From contig CM034536.1 in the NCBI GenBank assembly GCA_020002185.1, forward strand, positions 13,240,511-13,304,510: 64,000 bases of DNA, given 5' to 3'. The notes below the pieces were generated by a model. It saw only the letters and a list, made by a program, of their open reading frames with translations, was not told the DNA's origin and made no database searches. A program made the translations under genes and the position numbers. This document shows positions 12,260 to 23,801 of the stretch, piece after piece. Position 1 is the first letter of the stretch. Every line of letters begins with the position of its first letter. This DNA comes from Paraescarpia echinospica. Lineage: Eukaryota > Annelida > Polychaeta > Sabellida > Siboglinidae.

Positions 12260-13070
12260 ATAGCTGTGACTATTTTGTTGAAGACACTTTTATTAAGAAA
12301 TGTTCTCAATTGTCATCAATGAACAACATGTTTTCCTTACTGCACACTAATATTCGAAGTATTGGCAAGCATCTACATGAATTAGACCAATATCTCCAGG
12401 TGCTAGATCATAAGTTTTCTGTTATTGGTGTTAGTGAAACATGGTGTCGAGACTACAATGTCAACTGTTGTGCATTACCAGGATACAAAGCAGAACATAT
12501 TTATAGGCATACTAAAACAGGTGGTGGTGTCGCATTGTATGTTAAAGATAATATTGCATACCACACTAGATTAGACATTACTAAATTAAATGAATTCATA
12601 GAATGTCAGTTCATAGAGATTCATAAAGATAGTACTGCATATGGTAAAGATATTGTAGTTATCATATACAGACCACCAAACAATGATATAAATACCTTTA
12701 TTGATGAAGTGTCTAATATACTAGACATTCTCAATAATGAAGACAAATTATGGGAGACTTTAATATTAATCTTTTTAATTATGAAGAACATGTACCAACA
12801 TACCATTTTTTAAACCTGATGTTTTTGCATTCTTATATTCCATTAATAAATAAACCAACACGAGTAACTAATCAATCAGCAACATTGATTGATAACATTT
12901 TCACAAATAACCATAAAAACATGTTCCAAGGCATTATGTACACAGACGTATCTGACCACTTCCCAGTATTTCTCATTGATAATAATTGTAAATTAACCAA
13001 TTATTCTAAATATATAACAAACAGAAACTTTTCGAGGGCAAACATGGATAAATTTTATAATAACACGTAG
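12241..13070 (+). pseudogene. LINE APE-type endonuclease, frameshifted
   Basis: The domain spans two frames. 12241-12813 carries LLHTNIRSI, VIGVSETW (catalytic Glu region), GGGVALYVKD and VVIIYRPPN. From 12750 the next frame continues with MGDFNIN and ends with the SDHFPV motif. This order matches the exonuclease-endonuclease-phosphatase fold that nicks target DNA in LINE insertion. The switch of frame near 12750-12813 shows at least one indel. Confidence 0.85.
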
Positions 13071-13295
13071 AACATTGATTGGGAAATTATAACATCCACA
13101 AATAATTGTCAAACAGCCTACTCAATATTTTATAAACTACTACTTCGAGAATATAATGATTGCTTTCCATTAAAAACAGTCAAACTTAATTACAAGAATA
13201 AGAAACCATGGCTAACTACTGGTTTAAAAAACTCAATAAAAGAGAAGAATAGACTATATATTAAATATATAAGACAAAATACAATATAAATTATA

Positions 13296-15057
13296 ATGAA
13301 ACTAAATATAGTTTACAAAAGTAAATTGAATGGCTTACTATGGAAATTTGAACGTGAACATTATGCAACTCTCTTTGAAGAAAATAAACATAACCTTAAA
13401 AAGTCTTGGTCCCTATTAAAAGAAATAATAAATAAGAAACATGAAACCATAACACAGACAAAATTCATTATTAACAAAGTTGAAACATCAGATAAAAAAC
13501 ATATAAGTGAAAGTTTTAATAATTTCTATATAAATGGTGGTTCTAATCTAGCAAAAAACATACCACAGAACCAAACAGATCCTATGTCATACATAAAAAA
13601 CAGTAATATGAAAACAATATATCTTGAACCGGTAATTGAAAATGAGGTATCAGTAATACTAAACTCTCTCAAAGCATCGTCTCCAGGATGGGATGACATT
13701 TCCTCTAAAGTAATAAAACAAACATATAATAGTTTTATTAAACCATTGACATACTTATATAACTTATCTATAAATACCGGAATATTCCCAGATGAACTAA
13801 AAATAGCAAAGGTAATACCTATTTATAAAGCCAAAGAAAAAACTTATTAACTACTGGCCAATTTCAATATTACCTACTTTTTCTAAAATATTGGAAAGAC
13901 TAATGTATAACAGATTGTCAAATTTTATTAATAAGCATAATATTTTGTATAAATATCAGTTTGGTTTTCGAAAAAATCACTCTACTAACATGGCACTTAT
14001 AACCATTGTAGACAAAATATCAGAAGCCTTACAAAACAAACAATTTGTGCTAGGAGTATTCTTAGATTTATCTAAAGCATTCGATACAGTTGACCATGAC
14101 ATACTCTGTCAGAAACTCCAATGTTATGGTATCCGTGGCTTAGCCAATGATTGGATTAAAAGTCACTATTACTTGTGGTGTACCGCAAGGTTCCATCCTG
14201 GGGCCATTGCTTTTTCTATTATATATCAATGATATTGCTAGTGTCTCAGATGTTCTTTTTTTCATATTATTTGCTGATGACACTAGTCTGTTTATAAATG
14301 GTGATCATTTGGATGATATAACTAACAAAATGAATGTTAAATTAAAAAAAATATTAATTTGGCTAAATGCCAACAAACTATCTTTAAACATTAATAAGAT
14401 CCAATACATGATATTTAAAACACCTAACAGAAAACATACAAAACCAACAACACTTAAAATTAATAATAATGCTATGAAACTAGTATCTTCTACAACATTT
14501 CTTGGTGTGACTATTGATAGCAAACTCAACTGGGCTGAACACATTAACAAAGTTAAATGTAAAATTTCTAAAGGTGTCGGCATTCTCAACAAAGCCAGAC
14601 AATTATTAACTAGATCATGTTTGGTCACCTCGTATTACTCATTTTTATTCCTTCACTTGACGTATTGTATTGAAGTATGGGGAGGTGCATTTGACTCATA
14701 TTGTTCAAGTATTATTAAGATTCAAAAGAAAGTAGTGAGAAGGCTTGTCTCAGCTAATAGATTAGCTCATACAAAACCTATCTTTAAATTACTAAATATA
14801 TTAACTTTCAGACAATTGTATGTATATTCAATACAAATATTTATGTATAAATACAAGATGGGTCTTTTACCAACAATCTTTTAAAATATGTTTACACTTA
14901 ATCAAGATGTCCATAGTTATAACACAAGACAATCTGCACAAATTCATATACCCAAGGCTACTTTAGAAATAAGACTTCGTGCTATAAGAAATAAGGGTGC
15001 TATTATTTGGAATAATTTCAGCACAAGATTTACATTTACGACTTACTCAACTCAATA
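13296..15057 (+). pseudogene. LINE reverse transcriptase, multiply broken
   Basis: 13296-13850 holds the region before the RT palm (SSPGWDDISSKVIK, then IPIYKA). 13891-14232 holds [11 protein letters not shown] and the catalytic strand [14 protein letters not shown]. 14147-14884 holds [20 protein letters not shown] and FADDTSLF, followed by the thumb and the FLGVTIDSKLNW motif. The C-terminal part runs on to about 15057 past a stop. A TAA at about 13848 and an indel near 14150-14230 break the frame. Confidence 0.88.
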
Positions 15058-15337
15058 ATTAGTTACAAATCTATACTTAAGCAATTTATTTTACACAATG
15101 ATGTTAATATATAATATAATTTTCAATCACGATTATATATTCTACAATTGCACGCTGTTTTTGTTTTCAATATAATGATATTTACATTGAAATATACCAA
15201 AGGGAGTATAACATTATTTAATTTTCTTCCCTTGTTGTGCTCATTGTGTTATTATATAGGATTTGTCTTCATTTGATTTGTATTGTAATGAGTTACAATA
15301 AATTTGATTTGAAAACAATTTGATTTTGATTTGAAAT

Positions 15338-16190
15338 ATATATACATATAGTAGTGGTACTCATAAATATTTACCATAATTTCTAAACCTCTTAACACCT
15401 AAGTATCTTAACAACCTAACGAAGCAAACCCAATTAGCATAACAGTATTGATTCTGGTTGCTGTCAGCCCTTTATGGTACGCATGCAGCCGTGCACTGCC
15501 AAAATGCCTTCTAGTGGGAATTCTCAATCAACTCAAATAACCTTTTCAGTTCTTCAATGTAAATAATGATCCGCCAGAGACAACTTCCCCAGCCCCGGAT
15601 GACTATCTACGCATATATGCACTGAACAGTGAATTACTGTGTTGAAAGACCAAGCTATAGACTGCGTAGGCCAGACGCTGTGAAATGCTAAAATGTTAAC
15701 CGTTAGAAGTGAAAAGACAATTGGCCACTAATGACATTAGTAACTAACATGTAACAATGCTTAATAATAAATGACCAGCATGCTGCTGATGAACTTATGA
15801 AAGTGAGGCTACTAAATGAGAGTCTCATTCATACGTTCGCAAAAGTCCAAAATGTTATAACTATGTTTTACATTGGTTCAACCCCTCCCCAGTAAATGAC
15901 GTGGGACCTGCAATTTTTACGAACAAAAATTCCTATTGTATAATTAACATAAATTTATATTAACATTTTCACTCGCTAGGTGATGCCACCTTAGCAATTT
16001 ATTTCCACCACAATACCTGGTGATGCCCATATACGTCAACATATTTCGGTACCTTGCAAATTTATGACCGGACCACTCTTAAGTTCAGAAGTATGATATT
16101 TATGAACCAAAAATAGCCACCTGCCGAAGTAGAGGAGGGAGTGAGCGAATGTGCCAACAAAGAAGGGAGTTATGAGTAAAGTAGGCTCAC
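15338..16190. other. Non-coding stretch containing a dispersed repeat
   Basis: Apart from the repeat at 15870-16035, no gene or RNA is seen between the LINE tail and the NSF exon. Confidence 0.6.
15870..16035 (+). repeat. Dispersed repeat, first copy
   Basis: This segment (ttggttcaacccctcccc ... gctaggtgatgccacctt ... caatttatttcc) aligns by eye with 40500-40655 (ctggttcaaccaccacca ... gctaggtggcgtcact ... caatttattatcc). Both copies are on the plus strand. The family is unknown. Neither has a tRNA-like head that I can see. Confidence 0.6.
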
Positions 16191-16288
16191 CTTATCTGTT
16201 GGACATCAAAGTCTTTCTCACTGACCACGACGCAGTTGGTGAGAGAGAGTTCATCTGTGGGGCACTTGGCAGCCTTCATTGAGATAGG
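16191..16288 (-). CDS. NSF: NSF (vesicle-fusing ATPase), coding exon 2
   Basis: Minus-strand exon bounded by an acceptor (tgtgtttcag) and a donor (gtgagcc). It is open in phase 0 and encodes PISMKAA-K followed by [19 protein letters not shown] and DVQQI, ending with two bases of the next codon. This is the start of the N domain of N-ethylmaleimide-sensitive factor, the hexameric AAA+ ATPase that disassembles SNARE complexes together with alpha-SNAP. The [11 protein letters not shown] stretch is highly conserved in animals. Exon 1 at 22652-22672 joins in phase. NSF is normally about 745 residues, so more than 700 remain, encoded to the left of this exon. None was found down to position 1, which implies an intron of more than 16 kb filled with transposons and satellites. 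Confidence 0.88.
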
Positions 16289-16784
16289 CTGAAACACAAA
16301 CCAATCGGCAATAAATTAACGGTTTTGGCTAGGAAAATAAGTCACGGCATAATTTTGTTCAAAGACTATACACTAAACACAAAGTTCTGCAATTATTAAC
16401 TGATATTTCTGTGTCTTTATTTCCTACATTCTCTGTAGTATCTGTACATGTAGTTGGGCTAAACTGTCATCATCGCTCAGACAGATTACAACTCTCAACT
16501 CAATTTCTGACCCATATCACACATTATATATATATAACAAATATTTTGATGTCAATATTATATGAACATTAAAGGGAATAAAAACATCTATGGCTTGAAT
16601 TCATGTTAAAATACATCCTGCTATCTATTTCCATGTCCACCAAGCCAAAAACAATTAAAAAAATCAATGAATTAGAAATTCCACATTTAATGCTGTAAAG
16701 GCGTTGGTTCCTCAGCATTTATTATAATACATAATAATAATTATAAACATAAACAAAAAAAGTGTAAAGAAAATCAAAAGTTTG
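16289..16784. other. NSF intron 1, proximal part
   Basis: Intron sequence upstream (in gene sense) of NSF exon 2. Nothing else is recognised. Confidence 0.6.
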
Positions 16785-16872
16785 CATGCTGTCAGGATTG
16801 AACCGGCGTCACCCGATTGTAAAATAGATGACAAGTAACCAACGCACCTACCCACTGAGCTAGCGGGACCAA
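16785..16872 (-). repeat. tRNA-like sequence, probably a SINE head
   Basis: On the minus strand the A box reads tagctcagtgggtaggtg and the B box ggttcaatcc, with near-normal tRNA spacing. The ends do not form a convincing 7-bp acceptor stem (gtcccgc against the 3' side), and an A/T-rich tract follows. It therefore looks like the RNA polymerase III promoter of a tRNA-derived SINE or a decayed tRNA pseudogene, not a working tRNA gene. Confidence 0.6.
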
Positions 16873-17519
16873 CGGAAACTCTCTGACTGATTTAAGTTGT
16901 TATGATAAATTGTACAACTCCTTCATATATCGATATTCTAGTGCTATTATGAGATTATACACGTTACTTTATGTAGCTGGATACAATATATGTTTGCTAT
17001 GTATGTTTATTTGTGTAGATTATCTCCCGTTGGTTGCATTCTATATAATTATTCTGAAAACGAGCCCAAGCTCGGCGAAACCTAGTCGACTTGTAGGCCC
17101 ATTTGCATTCGTTGTTTTGAATAAAATTTGATTCATGTGGAACCGTAAGATAAATGTTTGTTCCTCTATGATGACTAGTGTTTGTATTACGTCGGAATAT
17201 TGCACAATAACTCATTCTGACGCTCGTTTCGACCCAAAAGCTATCCTTGTAAACATTCTCTGAATGCATGGAAAGAGTCGGCCTGATGCGAGTGTGTGTC
17301 ATAAGTGACGTCACGATACCACGTGATCGCCTAGCTCATTAAAATTTCATTTTCCGCGGGAAAAGCTTCACAGACGGGCTTAAAATCGAATTTATGCTAC
17401 AAATGTATTTTTCTGTATTTGTTTAATGTTGTCAAATGTTACATACAATGTTAAACTTTGTGTACACATGAAAAAAGGATTTTAGCTAATGCCTTATTTT
17501 TATTTCCTTTAACTGCATT
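16873..17519. other. NSF intron 1 segment with CRE and E-box palindromes
   Basis: No exon seen. At 17305-17314 there is gtgacgtcac, a 10-bp palindrome containing a consensus CRE. At 17320-17325 there is cacgtg. The following LINE begins soon after. Confidence 0.4.
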
Positions 17520-20103
17520 GCTGAACGATGCAAACCTAAAATAACATGTGACATCGGCAACACACTGCCGGGGTAACATTCTCGACCTCGTTATCACCCC
17601 GGTGAATGGCTCTATTGTGACAGAAATGTCGGTGGAGTCCTTGCTCACAGACCACCACATCATCATGTGTAAGTTGGTTTCTTCTAAGCAGCAGTTTTTG
17701 TGCGACTTACGCGCTTCGCCACTGATTAACAACCCCGCTGACAACACTGAGAGTCTGTTTGAACAGTATAATGATGAACTTCGAACGGTAATTGACCGAC
17801 ATGCACCAGTCATCCAACGATTGATAAATGTGTGTCCAAGACAGCCATGGCGGACTGACAACTCGCAGCTGATGAGACAGCAAGTGCGACAAGCAGAGCG
17901 TAAGTGGCGTCACACGTGGCTAGCTTTCCATCGTGAAATTTACACTGACTTGCGTGACGCATTTAAGTAGAGCATCGCCACAACCAAATCTGCTTATTAC
18001 TGTGCTGAAATCGAAGCTACATCTCACGATACCAAAGCAATGTATCGCATCACGAACAATTTGAGGGGTCGTACTCGTACGCCTGTGCTCCCCGAATGTG
18101 ACAACGACCTGGATGCGCTAGCTGAACGATTGGTATCTTACTTCACAGATAAGATCGCTGATATCAGTACACGGCTAGTGACTGCACGCTCGCAATGCCA
18201 ACTGCCCGCACTCCTACAACATATCGAATGCCGTATTGAAGAACCATTCTACGACTTTCAACTTGCTACAGTCACCGACATCTGCAGTCTGGTTGAGAAG
18301 ACATCCAGCAAATCTTCTTCCAGCATTGACATAATTTCTAGAAGCATGCTTAAATCTAACATTGACATTCTTGGACCAGTGTTAACCAGCATTGTTAACA
18401 GGTCCATCGTGTCAGCGTCACTACCTGTCACCAAGAAACATGCCGTAGTAACACCCCTGTTAAAGAGGAATGGTCTTGATCCAGAACTGTTATCGAATTA
18501 TCGTCCAATATCGAAGCTCGTCGAGAGATGCATTGCAATCCAAATACGACAGCACATGGATGCGAACGGCATCTTCAAAATTTTCCAAAGTGCGTACCGT
18601 CCAATGCACAGCTGTGAAACAGCCCTAGTACGTATACAGGACGACATATTGTTTTCTCTGGATAACAAGAGCATGATACTGGTGCTACTAGATCTCAGTG
18701 CCGCTTTTGATACTATCGACCACCATCTGCTGTTCAATCAACTGCTCAGAATTGGCGTGTGTGGCAACGCACTGTGCTGGTTGAAGTCGTATCTGTCACA
18801 GCAAACACAGGCAGTTAAAGTTGGCAACATTATTTCAAGAAGTGTCAATCTAACATGTGGTGTGCCTCAGGGTAGCGTGCTCGGAGCTCTTCTGTTCACG
18901 ATCTACTGCCTTGGACTCAACCATGTTTTTGAACATCATCAACTGCGCTATCATATGTACGCTGATGATACGCAATTATATGTGGACTTTCCCCGTGACC
19001 AGCCACTTACAATGGCTACCGATCGAATATCTTGTTGTACCACCGATGTGAAAGCATGGATGTTATCCGCGACATCGGCGTTCTACTCGACAACACTATG
19101 TCGATGACGAATCAAGTGCGTCGTGTTTGCCAGGTGGCATATTGTCACCTCTGAAGCATCGTGTTGATTCGGAAATGTCTTACCACTAACGCCTGCAGAA
19201 CCATTGAGAACGTCCTAGTCATGTCACGTATTGATTACGGCAATGCAGTGTTATTTGGTCTGCCGGAGACGCACTTGCGAAAGCTGCAGATGATACAGAA
19301 TTCCGCAGCTCGTCTCATTACCGGGACAAGGAGACAAGAACACATAAGACCTGTTCTGTACCGTCTGCACTGGTTGCCTATACGCCAGCGGATCGAATTC
19401 AAGCTGTTACTGCTGGTATATCGTGCAGTGCACCATCTCGTTCCTGCGTACATTTCATCGCTCATGACATCCTACACGCCGACCAGATCACTTAGATCGG
19501 CCGAACAAGGTCTGCTGACTGTTCCGAGATATCACCTTGAACATTATAGCCGTCGTTCCTTCTCGGTGGCTGGCCTGATCCATTGGAATGCCCTGCCTCA
19601 TGCAGTTAGGCATGCAAACTGTGTTGGCACTTTCAAATCACTCTTATAGACATGCTTATTTCGACAGGCCTTCAAAGAACTTTGCAGTCCGCATCAGTGA
19701 CATTTGTGCAATGTTGACATTCAGTTATGTACTTAGATTGCAGTTATTTATTAATTATAATTTTTTAATTAGCATATTATATGTATTTATTTTATTTAAG
19801 CACATTATTTATTTTAGGTATTTAAAGGGCTAATTCATTTAATTTATGTATAATATATACATTTGTAAATATATATATATTTAGTTTGATTCAGGTTTAT
19901 CTAACTGACATTTTATGTAATTTTTATATGCTACTTTTAAATCATATTCTTTTAATTTTCTATTTATTATTTCTATTGAATAAGTTTTAGGTCATTTAAT
20001 GTATTTTACTTATACTCTACGATTGTCAGCGCCTTTGAGCAGATTTGTTATCCGGACACACAGTGCTTTATAATAAATAAATAATAAATAAATAAAAATA
20101 AAT
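17520..20103 (+). mobile_element. L2-like LINE, 5'-truncated and decayed
   Basis: The element starts inside the endonuclease (ILDLVITPV and LLTDHHIIMCKL near 17580-17680), continues through RT and the C-terminal region, and ends in an (AATA)n tail at about 20070-20103. The tail follows agcgcctttgagcag and gtgctttataataaataa, the type of 3' end seen in L2-clade LINEs. It lies in NSF intron 1 opposite to the gene's direction. Confidence 0.88.
17548..19649 (+). pseudogene. L2-like LINE polyprotein remains
   Basis: 17548-17970 is the end of the endonuclease and the linker. 18040-19107 is the RT: NYRPISKLVERC, FQSAYRPMHSCETAL, the catalytic strand LLDLSAAFDTIDHHLL, CGVPQGSVLGALLF and MYADDTQLYVDF. 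19161-19649 is the C-terminal domain (RIDYGNAVLFGL, LHWLPIRQRIEFKLLLLVYR, SLRSAEQGLL, WNALP). DLSAAFDT with HWLPI..RI.FK is typical of L2/Crack-type LINEs. A stop at 17968 and a deletion with frameshift near 19050-19160 inactivate it. Confidence 0.9.
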
Positions 20104-21660
20104 GGTGACAAGAGCTCCTGATGGATTTTAAGAAAAATATCTGAATCAGTATTCAGTTCTCAAAGTGTCAATGCAAATCCACTGTTTCAGGAATAACTTT
20201 GCCACATTATATAAAACTAGATATAAGTCGAAATGAAACTCACCAACATTTCTGCTAATTCATAGCAGATAATGAAAATTAATAAATACATCAAACCACA
20301 TAACATAAATTCTGTTCAAAACTTTTATTTCACACTTCAGTCTTTGAGAAAAAACAAAGTTTTCAATAATCATGGAAACGTCTTTCTGCAATCAAAATTT
20401 ATGACACTGTCTAACTTGGTTTCAAAAATTCAAGGAATAGCTTCAAGAAGGATTCTTATCGACACTTTGAGGGGCCACTGTGTGTCTGTGGTAATGGCAG
20501 CCAAAATCAATTCATAAGTGCAACATGAAAGTCATAGCTGGATATGGGCTTCCAATACAGCTGCAAAGGTCCAATTTACAAATCTGTATCGCAGCTATGG
20601 ATTATTTTTTAGTAGTTTTCCAAGCAAGCTGGATCCTAGATGCTCATGCATTCATAGTCAGGTATATTTATACTCTAAAAATATTGCATATTAGCACATT
20701 TTGAGGCCCAAATGGCAAACAGCGCTCTGGTGTGCGACAATCTGCACTGGTCCAGTCATACCGTGCAATCAAAATCAGCAATAAACAGGACCATCTTTTT
20801 AAAGGCATCAAAAATGCGGTAAGGTGTGCTATTTTTATAATTTAGACATGCTATCACATTTATGCAACAATTTAGTTAAATAACTACGAAATCGAGGTGG
20901 GTCCGAATTCTACCCAGTCAGAAGTGTCGCTTAAGGCTAAGCAAAATGAAATTTTTAATTCTTTTGAAACTTTGTATACATAAACCTAATGCTCTTGTCA
21001 ACTTGTCAAGTAATGTGCCAAAAATTAAGTCTGTTCATTGCGAACTGTTGCCACTAAGCCCAGTTAAACATGGTAATTTGTGTGTCGCAAGAAAACCAGC
21101 TTGTCAGATGTTGCCGACGTCACCACGAAATATTCACCATACACAAAGGCACCGCATTATTACCACATACTGGTCGGGGCACAAATTGTGCGTCCTAAAG
21201 TTTTATGCCGTTTTAACAAAAACCTGAAAAAATTTTTCAAGTACGATATCTATGTGCTAAATCTCTGACACATATTGACATTCCGTCACATTTGTGCCAA
21301 CATACTGTTAAAAAAGTTGTTTTCCGTGAAGTACTTATGAAAATAGACAGTCAAAATCTTGTAAAAGACACCCAGGTCAAAAACCGTGCGTCCTATCTGT
21401 GCTGTATAAATGTGAATCTGTATGACACCAGGCAGAGTTTTAAAATAGGCTAAGCGGATTGAGAACGCGAGATTTAAGTTATACAGTTTTTGACCTGGCA
21501 CAAAGTTTCTGGTCATAACTGAGTATACATTACGCGACTAATGCCAGTAATGGGGCTGGTACGTTTTGCATTAAGGCAGTTTTGCTGTTTTTTGTTAATT
21601 GTAAGCACTTCACTCAAGCAACTTTTAAATTTATGTTAGCACAAACTAGATTCTAAATGG
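20104..21660. other. NSF intron 1, unassigned
   Basis: No supported exon. Short open frames at 20272-20517, 20946-21227 and 21286-21516 have no recognisable motif. Two blocks (near 21180 and 21385) share the phrase gtgcgtccta in different contexts, which suggests old repeat sequence. Confidence 0.4.
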
Positions 21661-21954
21661 TTATTCTAAATGGTTTATATCACACATGAAAATTTTTCAC
21701 ACCAGGGACAATTCACATCACTGTCATCAGTCTTCACTCTAAGTAAACGAAAAGAATTACCACTGCGACACGTCGGGCACCGCATCATCACTGCCAATGC
21801 CAGGTTGATCCGACATATATATTTTGTCTCTCATGACATCAGCAACTGGTTTATGCAGATATGGTTGTAGACCATAATAAACCTCTTCATAACCATCTAA
21901 TTTGCCGATACCATGAGAACCAGCATGACCAGATTCGTCACCACTGTCTGGCAT
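21660..21954 (-). pseudogene. Unidentified broken reading frame with paired CxxC motifs
   Basis: The minus-strand frame 21954-21757 begins MPDSGDESGHAGSHGIGKL and includes YYGLQPYLHKPVAD. It stops soon after, and the neighbouring frame continues with MRCPTCRSGN and then VNCPWCEK, a paired CxxC arrangement like a zinc ribbon. The acidic Gly/Ser-rich start and paired Cys motifs resemble genes found in mobile or multi-copy families, but I cannot name the family. It needs one frameshift near 21785, so it is probably a pseudogene. Confidence 0.35.
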
Positions 21955-22400
21955 GATTAATCTTTGGATCAGCCAGCAGAGTCAGTGCCTCGTAGCGAAC
22001 AAACAATGTGTTAAATTAAAAGCATTCGCGCTGTTCAAACGGCAACTTTAGAGTATTTCCAGGAACTGTCCTGTGAAGGCTGTGCCAATGTCAGAGAAAG
22101 GCTCCGCGTGTGCGGCACCTGTCACACAGCCCGTCATATATATAGGGCTAGTTTGGGTCATTACATAGTTGACGGGTTTGTACCTGTCAGTCAAAATTCT
22201 TACCCGCTCTCAACCGATTCGGCCCGTCTAAATGACGGGGTGACACTGACAGGTCTCTGCATTAGTCTAGGCAAGGTAGTGGACATTTATAAATATTTCA
22301 CTGATGGTAAAATGTGTATGATAAAATAGATGCTGCCTAATTAAAAGCAATTAACCATTTAAAATAAGTCAAACTAAACTGTCACATAATTCTCATTCTT
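21955..22400. other. Possible Cys-rich open segment, unassigned
   Basis: The plus frame from 22015 to 22329 reads through LSCEGCANVRERLRVCGTC and then HTARHIYRASLGHYIVDG. It has two CxxC pairs but no methionine start and no clear splice acceptor. Its status is unknown. It lies just beyond the minus-strand CxxC frame, so the two may belong to one decayed mobile element. Confidence 0.3.
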
Positions 22401-22651
22401 GTCAACACGCTCCAGCCTCCAGCAGTGACAGCTGGCGGCCAGGCTTATCTCATCTGGCTCTGCCACTCCAATGCCTCCATTCGTCGCCCACTGCCCAGCC
22501 CCTTCCGCGTATTCCAGGTCGCAGTCGTTATAACATAAACCACATCAAATTTGTACTTACAGGGTCGCGACTGTGAAATGCTTCCATTATATTTACTACA
22601 CGACACCGAATAGCATAATATATGTGTACATCTACCCAAAATAACGCTTAC

Positions 22652-22672
22652 CCAGTCCTTTGGCCTTGCCAT
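22652..22672 (-). CDS. NSF: NSF coding exon 1 (start codon)
   Basis: The minus-strand ATG at 22672-22670 is in good context (ccaacATGG) and encodes MARPKDW before a strong donor (gtaagcg). It ends in phase 0, as exon 2 requires (residues PISMKAAK follow). Vertebrate NSF also has a very short, poorly conserved segment before [11 protein letters not shown], so a 7-codon first exon is plausible. The call rests on splice phase, start context and position. An RNA read across the 6.4-kb intron would confirm it. Confidence 0.6.
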
Positions 22673-22790
22673 GTTGGCAATCTTGACGAGGAGCTTTCAG
22701 ACGTTTCAGTTGTTTGTTATTTATCCGTGTGACGGCGCCACGAGTGCGGCTAAATTCAGGGGGGAACTGCGAATAAATTAACAGCAAATT
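22673..22790 (-). promoter_or_regulatory. Probable NSF 5' UTR and promoter region
   Basis: The sequence just upstream of the NSF ATG (to the right) is less AT-rich than its surroundings and has a CpG cluster (cgtgtgacggcgccacgagtgcgg, about 22725-22749, given here as position only beyond its first bases). No TATA box is obvious. Divergent orientation to PP2D1, 2.95 kb away, fits separate promoters. Confidence 0.3.
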
Positions 22791-23801
22791 ATTACAATTG
22801 AATAATATCCGAACTTAATATTCTTTTGATGTAGCATAGCAAAGCTCTATTGCATTCCAACTTTAATTCGGATATATATTATAATGATATAATTTTAATC
22901 ATATTCATGTTCTATATAATTATATATATATATATATATTATTTATATCTACTGACCGTGGAGTATGTGTCATATGCCTGCGCATACGTTTAATGTTGTA
23001 TAACATTCTGTTACATGTGTATTATGTCCGTAGACACACTTTGGTTTTATTTCCATGTTATTACAATATTCTCGGTCTCAAAAACTGTTGTGGAAAACCA
23101 ATATGGTTTGAACACATAGAAACTAATATACAGTGAATTAAAACTACTACGACTGGACAATTGCTATGACAACTGTATAATTGATCCGTGTATGCCAGAC
23201 CTGGAGTGATTCCAATATTTTTGTTAAACGTTTAATTGCCGTGTATATGAAATGAATCAACACCATTTGCAAACAACGGCCAAGCTAAGAATTAAACGTG
23301 GACGCAACTAATCACAAAATGTAATGGTACTTCGTGCTAAACAAGGTTTTCAAATGTACGTTTTGAGCGATAAAAGGTTAGTATACCCTTAGATTCATAG
23401 TCCAATGCCCCAGCAGTCCAGTATATATGAAAATATCATATGATATGCAAAGCATTGTTGTTTTACTACGATGTGTTATTGTTGGTTTTTACCATATACC
23501 AGGGTATATTTATGTAAGGTATATAATTACTTCAGACAGTGATAGGCCGTCTACGTCTACTATGTGTACACTATTGTACAGTGTACAACCAACAAATCTA
23601 CTACATGTACTAATTTACCTAAGCCATAATCTTTATATTATACCTAATATATAATCATTATATATATATGTTGTGTTGCCAAACCTTTCTGATGTTATGT
23701 GACAATGATGGCAGATACAACTTTTTTAAAGTGTTGATAGTAATATTTAGTTCAACTTTAGTTTATCTATATTGTATAGATCCTTGTATATATACGCAAG
23801 G
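22791..23801. other. NSF/PP2D1 intergenic gap
   Basis: AT-rich, with a (TA)n run at about 22920-22940. No gene. Several shorter open frames are without signal. The right edge is the 5' truncation point of the next LINE. Confidence 0.5.

Larger units (their letters stand above)
11897..15335 (+). mobile_element. Near full-length LINE with PHD finger, endonuclease and RT (CR1 group)
   Basis: This element has, in order, an N-terminal PHD-type zinc finger, an APE-like endonuclease, a reverse transcriptase and a C-terminal region ending near 15057. A 3' untranslated part ends in aataaatttgatttg followed by short repeats of the ttgatttt type (about 15297-15337), which is how CR1-group LINEs end. 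At least four frame breaks or stops (near 12205, 12760, 13070-13296 and 13850-14232) make it inactive. It shares RT wording with the minus-strand LINE at 7.5-9.6 kb. Confidence 0.88.

Noticed and set aside
16785..16872. A tRNA gene on the minus strand
   Set aside because: A and B boxes are good but the acceptor stem does not pair and there is no clean terminator. More likely a SINE head.
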